From an uncultured Capnocytophaga sp. (GTDB taxonomy: Bacteria; Bacteroidota; Bacteroidia; Flavobacteriales; Flavobacteriaceae), in contig CAJZFM010000145.1 of assembly GCA_915070235.1 (NCBI GenBank), positions 1 to 5,847 of the forward strand: a DNA stretch of 5,847 nucleotides, written 5' to 3'. The stretch's first letter is position 1. Each line of letters starts with the position of its first letter. This document shows, in pieces, positions 1 to 5,731 of the stretch. The notes under the pieces are model-generated. The model had not been told where the DNA came from, made no database searches, and saw only the letters and a list, made by a program, of their open reading frames with translations. A program made the translations under genes and the position numbers.

Positions 1-429
1 GAGTTTTTCTATCTTCATCAGGCAAACGGCTAAAGCGGCCATACCACTGGCAGAAGAGGCGATCCCAGAGCTGTGAGGGAAGGAATTGCGAGTACGAACG
101 ATAAAGTAATAGTCCCTAAGAAAGGGAATATAATTACGGATACGTGTAAAGAAAGTTTCTATTTTAGGTAGAAAATTGTCCTTAGGTTCTTTGTCAAAAA
201 AGAAATCAATTTGGAAACTTGTAGTAAAGTCGGTACGAGGGGCCATCTCCATGGTGGTTTCTGTATAAGAATTGGAGAGGGTGAAACTAATAGAAGGATT
301 CATAGGGATCTGTTCTCCCTTTTTTCCCCAATATTTCACCAAGGCAATATTGCTTGGTGCGCGATGTTGCACTTTGGCAGCCTCTACCTTCTGAGTGTAG
401 GGTTTAGGAATAAATTTGTCTACTAACAT
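1..429 (-). CDS. mvaD: Diphosphomevalonate decarboxylase, N-terminal part (gene runs off the left edge)
   Basis: Reading the minus strand from the ATG at 429-427 gives 143 codons without a stop to base 1. The product begins MLVDKFIPKPYTQK. This cytoplasmic GHMP-family enzyme performs the last step of the mevalonate pathway: ATP-dependent decarboxylation of 5-diphosphomevalonate to isopentenyl diphosphate. Seen in the sequence: the family signature NIALVKYWGK at residues 27-36, with the Lys-Tyr-Trp trio (32-34) that contacts substrate in known enzymes, and the glycine/serine-rich phosphate-binding segment PHSSGIASSASGMAAL at 118-133. The family is usually about 320-400 residues, so more than half is missing, including the catalytic Asp/Arg region. 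It lies in the same direction as the M13 peptidase but has its own promoter-like element and a 253-base gap, so co-transcription is not required. A related phosphomevalonate or mevalonate decarboxylase/kinase paralogue is possible, but the match to the signature is close. Confidence 0.93.
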   Translation of the reverse strand, partial: MLVDKFIPKPYTQKVEAAKVQHRAPSNIALVKYWGKKGEQIPMNPSISFTLSNSYTETTMEMAPRTDFTTSFQIDFFFDKEPKDNFLPKIETFFTRIRNYIPFLRDYYFIVRTRNSFPHSSGIASSASGMAALAVCLMKIEKL

Positions 430-439
430 CCTTTGATAA

Positions 440-481
440 TAACTAACGACTAATGATTAGTGACTAATGATTAATAATTAA
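440..481. repeat. Six-unit heptamer array, consensus TGAYTAA
   Basis: Six consecutive 7-base units start at 440, 447, 454, 461, 468 and 475. Five of the six keep the frame (T/C)(A/G)AYTAA, with C or T at position 4; the unit at 454 ends in G. The array lies between the predicted mvaD promoter and the mvaD start, so it would be in the 5' leader, where the RNA would read TTARTCA. No function is evident. Confidence 0.8.
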
Positions 482-513
482 TAAAGGTGCTTTTGGGTAC
501 CTTATAATGAGCG

Positions 514-522
514 GCAAAGATA
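514..522 (-). promoter_or_regulatory. Bacteroidota-type -7 element for mvaD (TATCTTTGC)
   Basis: The minus strand reads TATCTTTGC, matching the Bacteroidota sigma-A -7 consensus TAnnTTTG, preceded by TTCG as in the M13 peptidase promoter. No clear TTG stands about 19 bases upstream, so the -33 half is weak. Transcription would start near 506-508 and give a leader of about 78 bases. That leader would begin with a small imperfect hairpin (arms 499-505 and 481-488) followed by the TTARTCA heptamers. Confidence 0.6.
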
Positions 523-527
523 CGAAG

Positions 528-543
528 ATTAATTGTTAATTAT
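528..543. repeat. 16-bp direct repeat, copy 1 (ATTAATTGTTAATTAT)
   Basis: The same 16 bases recur exactly at 4244-4259, in the spacer behind the RNA methyltransferase gene. A partial third copy (AATTGTTAAT) is at 552-561. It is pure AT apart from one G, so chance similarity in AT-rich spacers contributes, but an exact 16-base match in two short gaps is more than expected. Confidence 0.6.
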
Positions 544-581
544 TAAGGGATAATTGTTAATGTTTGGAGAAGACGGAGAAA

Positions 582-659
582 GTGAAAAATGAAAAGAGAA
601 GAGTGAAAAGTGAGAAATCCTCTAAGGACGTTTTTCACTATTCACTATTCTCTCTTCAC
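582..659. repeat. Inverted pair of GTGAAAA-type heptamer arrays
   Basis: Five 7-base units run from 582 to 616: GTGAAAA, ATGAAAA, GAGAAGA, GTGAAAA and GTGAGAA. Four inverted units run from 632 to 659: TTTTCAC, TATTCAC, TATTCTC and TCTTCAC. The two halves are separated by a 14-base centre. Both arms carry a GAG variant in place of GTG (596-602 and 646-652), at matching places in the stem. Confidence 0.8.
595..653 (-). terminator. Probable transcription terminator or 3'-end hairpin of the M13 peptidase gene
   Basis: Positions 595-617 pair with 631-653 in 20 of 23 places. The centre holds a further TCCT/AGGA stem (618-621 with 625-628). It lies about 30 bases beyond the peptidase stop on the minus strand. 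In the RNA the purine-rich arm comes first and the pyrimidine-rich arm second, and the stem is followed by an uneven U-rich stretch. That fits a terminator or an exonuclease-blocking 3' end. There is no clean run of U, so the assignment is moderate. Confidence 0.5.
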
Positions 660-682
660 TATTTTTTCTTCATTTGTTTGGC

Positions 683-2728
683 TTACCAAATTTTGACTCT
701 GTCCTGAGGTTTTCTATAGAGTTTGTCGCCTTCTTTGACATTGAAAGTCTGGTACCAAGCATCCACATTGGTCAGAGGGGCAAAGGCACGGAGGTAATCA
801 GGGGCGTGAGGGTCGGTTTTAATCTGATTGGTAAGGTTCTGGTCGGTGGTAAGGGAGCGCCATACAGTAGCCCAAGCGATAAAGAAGCGTTCGTTTTGGG
901 TAAATCCGCTAATTTTGGCTACATCACCATGGTCTTTGAGATACATCTGTAAGGCATCAAAGGCGATATTGGCACCGCCAAGGTCGGCAATGTTCTCTCC
1001 ATTGGTGAAGATACCATTGACAAAGATTCCTTTTACGGGTTCATATTGGTCGTATTGTTTAGCCAATGCTTGGGTTGCTTTTTCAAAATTAGTACGATCA
1101 GCAGGGCTCCACCAGTCTTGTAGGTTTCCATCTGCATCAAATTGGGCACCGCTGTCATCAAAGCCATGGGTCATCTCGTGTCCTATGATACCTCCGATAG
1201 CGCCAAAATTCACAGCAGGGTCAGCTTCGGGGTTGAACATAGGAGCTTGCAGGATAGCAGCAGGGAAAACAATCTCGTTGTAGAGAGGGTTGTAGTAGGC
1301 ATTGACAGTTTGTGGCGTCATGCCCCACTTGGTTTTATCCACAGGCTTGCCTACTTCGTCCAAACTCTTTTGGTAGTACCACTGGGAGAGGTGTTGTAGG
1401 TTCTCGGTAAGGGAGGCCTTGGGGTCAATGCTGAGTTTGGAATAGTCCTCCCACTTGTCGGGATAGCCTACTTTCACATTGAGTTTATCCAATTTGGCCA
1501 AGGCTTTTTGTTTGGTTTCCTCGCTCATCCAAGAGAGGTTTTGGATATGCTGGGCAAAACTCTTTCTTAGATAGCTGATAAGGGTAAGCATTTGATCCTT
1601 AGAGGCTTTAGGGAAGAATTTTTCCACATAGAGTTTGCCAAAAGCCTCACCTAAGGAGCCATCAATAAGAGAGAAGGCGCGCTTTTGGATAGAGCGTTGT
1701 TCCTGCTGGCCACGTAGGTATTTGTCATAGAACTCAAAAGAAAGGTTGTCCAATTCCTCATTGAGGTTAGAAATATTGCTTAGTACCAACATATATTTTA
1801 AGTAGTCCTTGAGCAGAGGTAAGTTGTTGGTATTGATAAACTTATCATAGTCTTTGTACAAGCGCAGTTCAGAGACAATGACCTTATTCTCACCCATACC
1901 AACGTTTTTGAGCAGTTGTGGTAGGTTGATATTCTTGACCATGGTGCCCAACTCTTCCACACTGAGAGGGTGGTAGCTTAGGTTAGGGTCTCGGCTTTCC
2001 TCAACGGTGAGCATGAGTTTGGCAAGGCTTTTTTCAAAGGCCACTTGTTTTTGAGCTTTCTCTTCGGGGTTTTGAGCTCCTATGGCCTTGAATACTTGGG
2101 CGACGAAAGCTTCATATCTCTGTAGGGCTTCGGTGTTGCTTTGGCTCTCTTTTTGGTAGTAGTCATTGCCCATACCGATAGAGAAATTGCTCAGATAGGC
2201 CACATTGGTATTGGAGTCTTTCATATCAGCATAGGCGCCCCATGCACAGATAGGGTTGTTGCCTAAGCGGGTTGCCTCTTCCAAGTATTTCTGGAGGTCG
2301 GCCAAGGACTTGATGTTGTCAATTTGGGCTAATTGTCCCTCAATAGGGCTAAGCCCCTGTTTGTTACGGGTATCCCAATCTATATACTGCTTGTAGAGGG
2401 TTTGGATTTTTTGGCCTTCGCTACTATCGGGGTATTGCTTGCTGACAAGGTCGTCTAAGATAGATAGGCAGTTGGTTTCGGTTATGTCGTCTAACATGTA
2501 GTAGGTACCCCAAGAGGTTTTGTCGGCAGGGATTTTAGCGGTTTTCATCCAGCTACCATTGACATAATTGTAGAAGTCATCTTGCGGACGTACAGAAGTG
2601 TCCATAGCGGAGATGTCAAGGCCTTTTTCTTCGGTTTTGGATAGGGTTTCCTTAGGAGGGTTACCGCAGGCTACCAAAAGAGAAAGAGAAGCCCAAAGAG
2701 TGGCTTTTGAGAAGGTATTTTTTTTCAT
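683..2728 (-). CDS. M13 family (neprilysin/PepO-like) zinc metallopeptidase, predicted lipoprotein
   Basis: The 681-residue product is full length for family M13, endopeptidases that cut peptides and small proteins of limited size. It starts with a lipoprotein signal peptide (MKKN, hydrophobic core 10-20) and lipobox LVAC with Cys21, so it is expected to be lipid-anchored in the envelope. The N-terminal M13 lobe covers roughly 47-430, beginning VRPQDDFYNYVNG. The catalytic part starts near 475. Catalytic features seen: NAYYNP at 476-481 (substrate backbone binding), zinc motif HEMTH at 517-521 with Glu518 catalytic, and ENIADLGG at 578-585 giving the third ligand Glu578 and Asp582. The C-terminus RVKIW lacks the cysteine of the mammalian CxxW ending, as is usual in bacterial members. 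Start: only ATAAAAA precedes the ATG, with no Shine-Dalgarno, which is normal in Bacteroidota. The gene stands alone, divergent from the methyltransferase gene, with a heptamer hairpin just after its stop. The natural substrate cannot be told from the sequence. Confidence 0.95.
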   Translation of the reverse strand: MKKNTFSKATLWASLSLLVACGNPPKETLSKTEEKGLDISAMDTSVRPQDDFYNYVNGSWMKTAKIPADKTSWGTYYMLDDITETNCLSILDDLVSKQYPDSSEGQKIQTLYKQYIDWDTRNKQGLSPIEGQLAQIDNIKSLADLQKYLEEATRLGNNPICAWGAYADMKDSNTNVAYLSNFSIGMGNDYYQKESQSNTEALQRYEAFVAQVFKAIGAQNPEEKAQKQVAFEKSLAKLMLTVEESRDPNLSYHPLSVEELGTMVKNINLPQLLKNVGMGENKVIVSELRLYKDYDKFINTNNLPLLKDYLKYMLVLSNISNLNEELDNLSFEFYDKYLRGQQEQRSIQKRAFSLIDGSLGEAFGKLYVEKFFPKASKDQMLTLISYLRKSFAQHIQNLSWMSEETKQKALAKLDKLNVKVGYPDKWEDYSKLSIDPKASLTENLQHLSQWYYQKSLDEVGKPVDKTKWGMTPQTVNAYYNPLYNEIVFPAAILQAPMFNPEADPAVNFGAIGGIIGHEMTHGFDDSGAQFDADGNLQDWWSPADRTNFEKATQALAKQYDQYEPVKGIFVNGIFTNGENIADLGGANIAFDALQMYLKDHGDVAKISGFTQNERFFIAWATVWRSLTTDQNLTNQIKTDPHAPDYLRAFAPLTNVDAWYQTFNVKEGDKLYRKPQDRVKIW

Positions 2729-2810
2729 TTTTTATTGAATTTCAAATGTATTTCTATAGTAAAATGTAATATGTAAAGCGTAATTAGTGTAACAGGTGAC
2801 ATAACAGTTA

Positions 2811-2830
2811 AGACGCAATAAATTGCGTCT
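2811..2830. repeat. Perfect 9-bp palindrome AGACGCAAT-AA-ATTGCGTCT
   Basis: The arms 2811-2819 and 2822-2830 are exact reverse complements around a two-base centre. The right flank continues CTAC, while the left flank (GTTA) has lost the matching GTAG. That suggests one degraded end of a longer GTAGAGACGCAAT-type palindrome. From memory, similar GAGACGCAAT palindromes are dispersed in many Bacteroidota and cyanobacterial genomes. It lies in the predicted leader of the M13 peptidase mRNA, about 80 bases before the start codon. Confidence 0.65.
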
Positions 2831-2905
2831 CTACATGGGTGCTGGCCAAGATACCCCTCATTAGCATAGTCTTTACAGACGTGTATTAAAAAGATTAATA
2901 TTACC

Positions 2906-2914
2906 GCAAATATA
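2906..2914 (-). promoter_or_regulatory. Probable -7 element for the M13 peptidase gene (TATATTTGC)
   Basis: The minus strand reads TTCG then TATATTTGC, the Bacteroidota -7 consensus in the same context as the mvaD promoter. No TTG is visible about 19 bases further upstream, so the -33 half is poor. A start near 2899 would give a leader of about 170 bases containing the 2811-2830 palindrome. A second, weaker candidate, TACATTTGA at 2742-2750 on the minus strand, would leave only a few untranslated bases. Confidence 0.5.
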
Positions 2915-2938
2915 CGAATTTTAATTGAGAATATTCTG

Positions 2939-2966
2939 TTGGAAAGGAAAAAAAACGTACATTTGC
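2939..2966 (+). promoter_or_regulatory. Probable promoter of the RNA methyltransferase gene (TTG-N16-TACATTTGC)
   Basis: TACATTTGC at 2958-2966 matches the Bacteroidota -7 element TAnnTTTG. A TTG at 2939-2941 could be the -33 element, although 16 bases of spacing is a little short. Transcription would start near 2972, leaving about 20 untranslated bases before the ATG at 2992. The element lies back to back with the leftward -7 box at 2906-2914, so both genes may be fired from the same 60-base stretch. Confidence 0.6.
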
Positions 2967-2991
2967 CAATATTTTAGAAGATAAGAAATAG

Positions 2992-4209
2992 ATGCGATTA
3001 CATAGGAATTTGGTGGATGCCGTAGTAGAAGGTTTCCTACAGATTAATAACGATGGTCTCTATGCGGATAAGGTGATAGAGCGTTTGCTTAAGCGTGATA
3101 AGCGCTGGGGAAGTAAGGATAGAGCTTTTATAGCAGAGACACTCTATGAACTGATTCGCTATAAACGCCTTTATACAGAGATAGCGCAGGAGAAAGCGCC
3201 CTTTACGGTGCAGAGTACCCGACGGGTGTTTGCTGTATGGGCAGTGCTCAGGGGGATTACACTTCCTGAGTGGTACTTTGAGGGGACGCCAGAGCGCCGT
3301 ATCAAGGGGCGTTTTGATGCGCTCTCCAAGGAGCGTGCAGTGCGAGAGTCGGTGCCTGATTGGCTTGATGCCCTTGGTGTAAAGGAGCTGGGCGAGGAGT
3401 TATGGACGCGTGAGCTGCATGCACTGAATCAGCAGGCGCAGGTGGTGCTAAGGGTCAATACACTCAAGACAGACAAGGCAGCCCTTCAGGCGCAGCTAAG
3501 CAAAGAGGGTTATGAGACAGCACTCCTTGAGGGACTGCCCGATGCGCTGCAACTGAAGAAGCGGGCGAATGTCTTTCTATCAGAGGCTTTCAAGCAGGGG
3601 CTTTTTGAGTTACAAGATGCCGCTTCGCAAAGAGTAGCCCCTTTGCTCTTAGGAGATTGGACACCTGCACAGGGTAGCCTGAAGGTAGCTGACTGCTGTG
3701 CTGGGGCGGGAGGGAAGACCCTACATTTGGCCTCGCTAATGGGGGGTAAAGGCAAGATTGTGGCCATGGACATCTACCCGCAGAAGCTCGATGAACTCTC
3801 CCGTAGGGCCAAACGCAATGGAGCTTTTAATATAGAGACACGGCTGATAGAGGGCAAGTACCTCAAGCGACAAAGAGGTAGTTTTGACAAAGTGCTGATA
3901 GATGCTCCTTGTTCAGGCTTAGGTGTGTTGCGACGTAACCCTGATACAAAATGGAAACTTACCCCTGAGTTCTTAGACCAAATACGTTCTACTCAAGCCC
4001 AAATCCTTGAGCAATACAGTCAGTTGGTTAAGGACGGAGGGCAACTTGTCTATGCCACTTGTTCGGTGTTGCCCAGTGAAAACCAACAGCAAGTACAACA
4101 TTTCTTGCAAAGTGCCGCAGGACAGCGCTTTACCCTTGTGGAAGAACATCAGATCTGGGCAACAGAGGGGTATGATGGGTTCTATATGGCGCTTATTAGT
4201 GACAAGTGA
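2992..4209 (+). CDS. RsmB/NOP-family SAM-dependent RNA cytosine-5 methyltransferase
   Basis: The 405-residue product belongs to the RsmB/Nop2/Sun family, which places a 5-methyl group on a cytosine in RNA, usually 16S rRNA, in the cytoplasm. The N-terminal part (about 1-130, helical) resembles the NusB-like RNA-binding domain of RsmB. The Rossmann methyltransferase domain occupies about 145-405. Seen: motif I ADCCAGAGGKT at 233-243 (SAM loop), Asp260 after the second strand (SAM ribose), motif IV DAPCSGLG at 304-311 with Cys307 (product release in the family), and motif VI YATCSVLPSEN at 354-364 with Cys357, the expected nucleophile. The ending GYDGFYMALI is the conserved C-terminal strand. 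The length is close to E. coli RsmB (429). The exact target base is inferred only from the family, so no symbol is given. Start: ATG shortly after the promoter, with only a weak purine stretch upstream. Oddity: the last three codons and the stop lie inside a heptamer repeat array. The core of the gene looks richer in GC than the spacers (32 of 60 bases at 3421-3480). Confidence 0.93.
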   Translation: MRLHRNLVDAVVEGFLQINNDGLYADKVIERLLKRDKRWGSKDRAFIAETLYELIRYKRLYTEIAQEKAPFTVQSTRRVFAVWAVLRGITLPEWYFEGTPERRIKGRFDALSKERAVRESVPDWLDALGVKELGEELWTRELHALNQQAQVVLRVNTLKTDKAALQAQLSKEGYETALLEGLPDALQLKKRANVFLSEAFKQGLFELQDAASQRVAPLLLGDWTPAQGSLKVADCCAGAGGKTLHLASLMGGKGKIVAMDIYPQKLDELSRRAKRNGAFNIETRLIEGKYLKRQRGSFDKVLIDAPCSGLGVLRRNPDTKWKLTPEFLDQIRSTQAQILEQYSQLVKDGGQLVYATCSVLPSENQQQVQHFLQSAAGQRFTLVEEHQIWATEGYDGFYMALISDK

Positions 4210-4240
4210 CAAGTGACGAGTGACGAGTGACAAGTGATTA
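4199..4240 (+). repeat. Six-unit heptamer array GTGACRA overlapping the methyltransferase stop codon
   Basis: Units start at 4199, 4206, 4213, 4220, 4227 and 4234 and read GTGACAA, GTGACAA, GTGACGA, GTGACGA, GTGACAA and GTGATTA. The first two units contain the last codons (Asp-Lys) and the TGA stop of the methyltransferase. The final unit is the exact reverse complement of TAATCAC at 4282-4288, so a weak stem is possible, but no strong terminator is formed. Confidence 0.85.
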
Positions 4241-4243
4241 CTA

Positions 4244-4259
4244 ATTAATTGTTAATTAT
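4244..4259. repeat. 16-bp direct repeat, copy 2 (ATTAATTGTTAATTAT)
   Basis: Identical to 528-543. Here it follows the GTGACRA array and precedes the CTAA array. Confidence 0.6.
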
Positions 4260-4270
4260 CAATTTATTGG

Positions 4271-4312
4271 CTACTAACTGCTAATCACTGACCACTAATT
4301 GCTAACTAATAA
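4271..4312. repeat. Six-unit AT-rich heptamer array, consensus near YYRCTAA
   Basis: Six 7-base units start at 4271, 4278, 4285, 4292, 4299 and 4306: CTACTAA, CTGCTAA, TCACTGA, CCACTAA, TTGCTAA and CTAATAA. The array ends 10 bases before the DUF805 start codon. No TAnnTTTG promoter is visible anywhere in 4210-4322, so the downstream genes may depend on read-through from the methyltransferase gene or on a promoter I cannot recognise. Confidence 0.7.
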
Positions 4313-4322
4313 CTATTTGATT

Positions 4323-4658
4323 ATGGAATTTTTGAATAAATATTTTGTAGAAGTCTGTTTGAAAGATTATGCTACGTTCAAGGGGCGTGTGGGGCGAAAG
4401 CCTTATTGGCTCTTTGTAGGGGTGCTCTTTGTGCTACTTACAGTGCTATTACTATTGGAAGAGTTTGTGTTTCTATCTGATACAGAAGTAGGAGAGATTT
4501 TTGGCTTCTTAGCAGGTGTTTCTGCTGCCATAGTACTCTTACCCCTTATAGCGATTTCAGTGCGTAGGTTGCACGATGTAGGCAAAAGCGGCTGGTGGCT
4601 ATTGGTGCCTATCTATAACATAATATTGCTCTTAGGAGAGAGCAGAGGAGAAGCGTAA
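4323..4658 (+). CDS. Small DUF805 (YhaH-type) inner-membrane protein
   Basis: The 111-residue product has the DUF805 layout. A short amphipathic N-terminus leads into YATFKGRVGRKPYW (16-29), then a membrane segment at about 29-50, a second at about 59-79, the family hallmark VRRLHDVGKSGWW (80-92) and a third membrane segment at about 90-105. The family's function is unknown; these are small inner-membrane proteins found widely in bacteria. The start is taken as ATG at 4323 because the family pattern begins there. A TTG at 4299 in the same frame would lie inside the repeat array. Oddity: members usually end with a G-E-N-x-Y-G-type tail, while this one stops at RGEA, as if cut within that motif. 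The HDAC-family gene begins 3 bases after its stop, so the two are almost certainly co-transcribed, and the purine-rich end of this gene doubles as the next ribosome-binding region. Confidence 0.85.
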   Translation: MEFLNKYFVEVCLKDYATFKGRVGRKPYWLFVGVLFVLLTVLLLLEEFVFLSDTEVGEIFGFLAGVSAAIVLLPLIAISVRRLHDVGKSGWWLLVPIYNIILLLGESRGEA

Positions 4659-4661
4659 AGA

Positions 4662-5564
4662 ATGAAGATTGCTTATCATCCCATCTATACCCATCCGGTG
4701 CCTGAGAATCATCGTTTTCCGATGGAGAAATATGCCCTCTTGCACGAACAATTGTTGTGGGAGGGAATCGCTACAGAGGCGGATTTCTTCGCTCCTGAAA
4801 AGGCGGCACTCTCATCACTGTACTTGGCGCATACACCCGCCTATGTGCAGGATTTTGTAGGGCAGACTCTTGAGGAGCGCACGCGTATCCGAATCGGGTT
4901 TGTTCAGAGTCAGCAGCTGATAGATCGCGAGCTGACCTTAGTACAAGGTACTATAGACGGGGCGCTTTATGCGCTGAAGGGGCAGGTAGCCTTTAACATA
5001 GCAGGAGGCACGCACCATGCGTATTCCGATAGGGGAGAGGGCTTTTGTATGCTCAATGACCAAGCTGTAGCGGCTGCCTATCTATTGGATAAGGGAAAGG
5101 CAGAGCGGGTACTCATTATAGACTTGGATGTACATCAGGGGAATGGTACGGCGGAGATATTTGCTCAAAAGCCAGCTGTATTTACCTTTTCTATGCATGC
5201 TCAGGGCAATTATCCCTTTGTGAAAGAGCATTCAGATATGGATATAGCCCTACCAGATGACATAGGAGATGACGCCTATATAACACAGTTGCAGGAGGTA
5301 TTGCCTAAACTGTTTGAGAAGCATCAGCCTGATTTTGTATTTTACCAATCGGGGGTAGATGTGCTTGAGAGTGATAAATTTGGCAAGCTACGGCTATCCT
5401 TTGAGGGTTGTGCTCAGCGTGATCGGATCGTTTTTGAGGCTTGTGCCCAGCGGCAGATTCCTGTGCAATGTAGTATGGGAGGGGGCTATTCGCCAAGGCT
5501 TTCTACCATATTGGAGGCACATACGAATACTTTTAGGATAGCCGCGGAAGTCTTTGGGATATAA
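4662..5564 (+). CDS. Histone deacetylase family (class IV/HDAC11-like) zinc hydrolase
   Basis: The 300-residue product is full length for bacterial members of the arginase/deacetylase fold family, which remove acyl groups from acyl-lysine or small acylated amines. Seen: AGGTHHAYSDRGEGFC at 114-129 with the catalytic His118-His119 pair, IDLDVHQGNGT at 153-163 supplying Asp154 and zinc ligands Asp156 and His158, YQSGVDVLESDKFGKL at 228-243 with zinc ligand Asp233, and GGGY at 273-276 with the transition-state Tyr276. All key residues are present, so it should be active. The phrases GTHHA and GEGFCMLND and the short length fit the HDAC11-like/class IV branch better than the AcuC branch. There is no signal peptide, so it is cytoplasmic. 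GAGGAG at 4645-4650, 11 bases before the ATG, may act as a ribosome-binding site. The natural substrate is unknown; a protein deacetylase and a deacylase of a small metabolite are both possible. The partner DUF805 gene offers no clear hint. Confidence 0.93.
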   Translation: MKIAYHPIYTHPVPENHRFPMEKYALLHEQLLWEGIATEADFFAPEKAALSSLYLAHTPAYVQDFVGQTLEERTRIRIGFVQSQQLIDRELTLVQGTIDGALYALKGQVAFNIAGGTHHAYSDRGEGFCMLNDQAVAAAYLLDKGKAERVLIIDLDVHQGNGTAEIFAQKPAVFTFSMHAQGNYPFVKEHSDMDIALPDDIGDDAYITQLQEVLPKLFEKHQPDFVFYQSGVDVLESDKFGKLRLSFEGCAQRDRIVFEACAQRQIPVQCSMGGGYSPRLSTILEAHTNTFRIAAEVFGI

Positions 5565-5584
5565 ATAAAAAATTGTACCTTTGC
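5553..5584 (+). promoter_or_regulatory. Near-consensus Bacteroidota promoter TTTG-N19-TACCTTTGC
   Basis: TTTG at 5553-5556, inside the last codons of the HDAC gene, is followed after 19 bases by TACCTTTGC at 5576-5584. Both match the -33 and -7 consensus of Bacteroidota sigma-A promoters, and the spacing is good. It is the best promoter in the window. Transcription would start near 5590, directly at the beginning of the heptamer array. No convincing gene follows within 200 bases, so it drives either an RNA or a gene beyond the right edge. Confidence 0.65.
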
Positions 5585-5591
5585 CGAGAAA

Positions 5592-5731
5592 GCGAAGAGT
5601 GAAAAGTGAAGAATGAAAAGTGAAGAGTGAAAAGTGAAGAGTGAAAAGTGAAGAGTGAAAAGTGAAGAGTGAAGAGTGAAAAGTGAAGAGTGAAGAGTGA
5701 AAAGTGAAGAGTGAAAAGTGAAGAGTGAAAA
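5592..5731 (+). repeat. Twenty-unit heptamer array GTGAARA
   Basis: Twenty uninterrupted 7-base units run in perfect register. Only two depart from GTGAARA: the first (GCGAAGA at 5592) and the fourth (ATGAAAA at 5613). The R position alternates G and A through the array, making a 14-base higher-order unit, except that an extra GTGAAGA occurs at 5662-5675 and again at 5683-5696. Beyond the first unit the sense strand contains no C at all. All three sense frames meet TGA repeatedly, so the array is not translated on this strand. Confidence 0.95.

Noticed and set aside
211..426. Plus-strand frame of 71 codons
   Set aside because: It is opposite mvaD, whose minus-strand reading carries the NIALVKYWGK signature.
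674..1399. Plus-strand open frames at 674-952, 828-1283 and 1142-1399
   Set aside because: All lie opposite the catalytic half of the M13 peptidase, whose reading is unmistakable. Their translations show no recognisable domain.
2831..2864. GGGT...ACCC stem around 2838-2857 in the divergent spacer
   Set aside because: Only four base pairs around a 12-base loop; it is too weak to call a terminator or a riboswitch.
3510..4233. Minus-strand frames at 3510-3773 and 3973-4233
   Set aside because: They are antisense to the methyltransferase gene with its clear motifs I, IV and VI. The second starts in heptamer repeat.
4299..4322. TTG start extending the DUF805 protein by 8 residues
   Set aside because: The added residues (LTNNYLI) come from the heptamer array and do not belong to the family pattern. 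The ATG at 4323 fits better.
5592..5731. CRISPR array
   Set aside because: The units are 7 bases, directly contiguous and without spacers. There are no cas genes.
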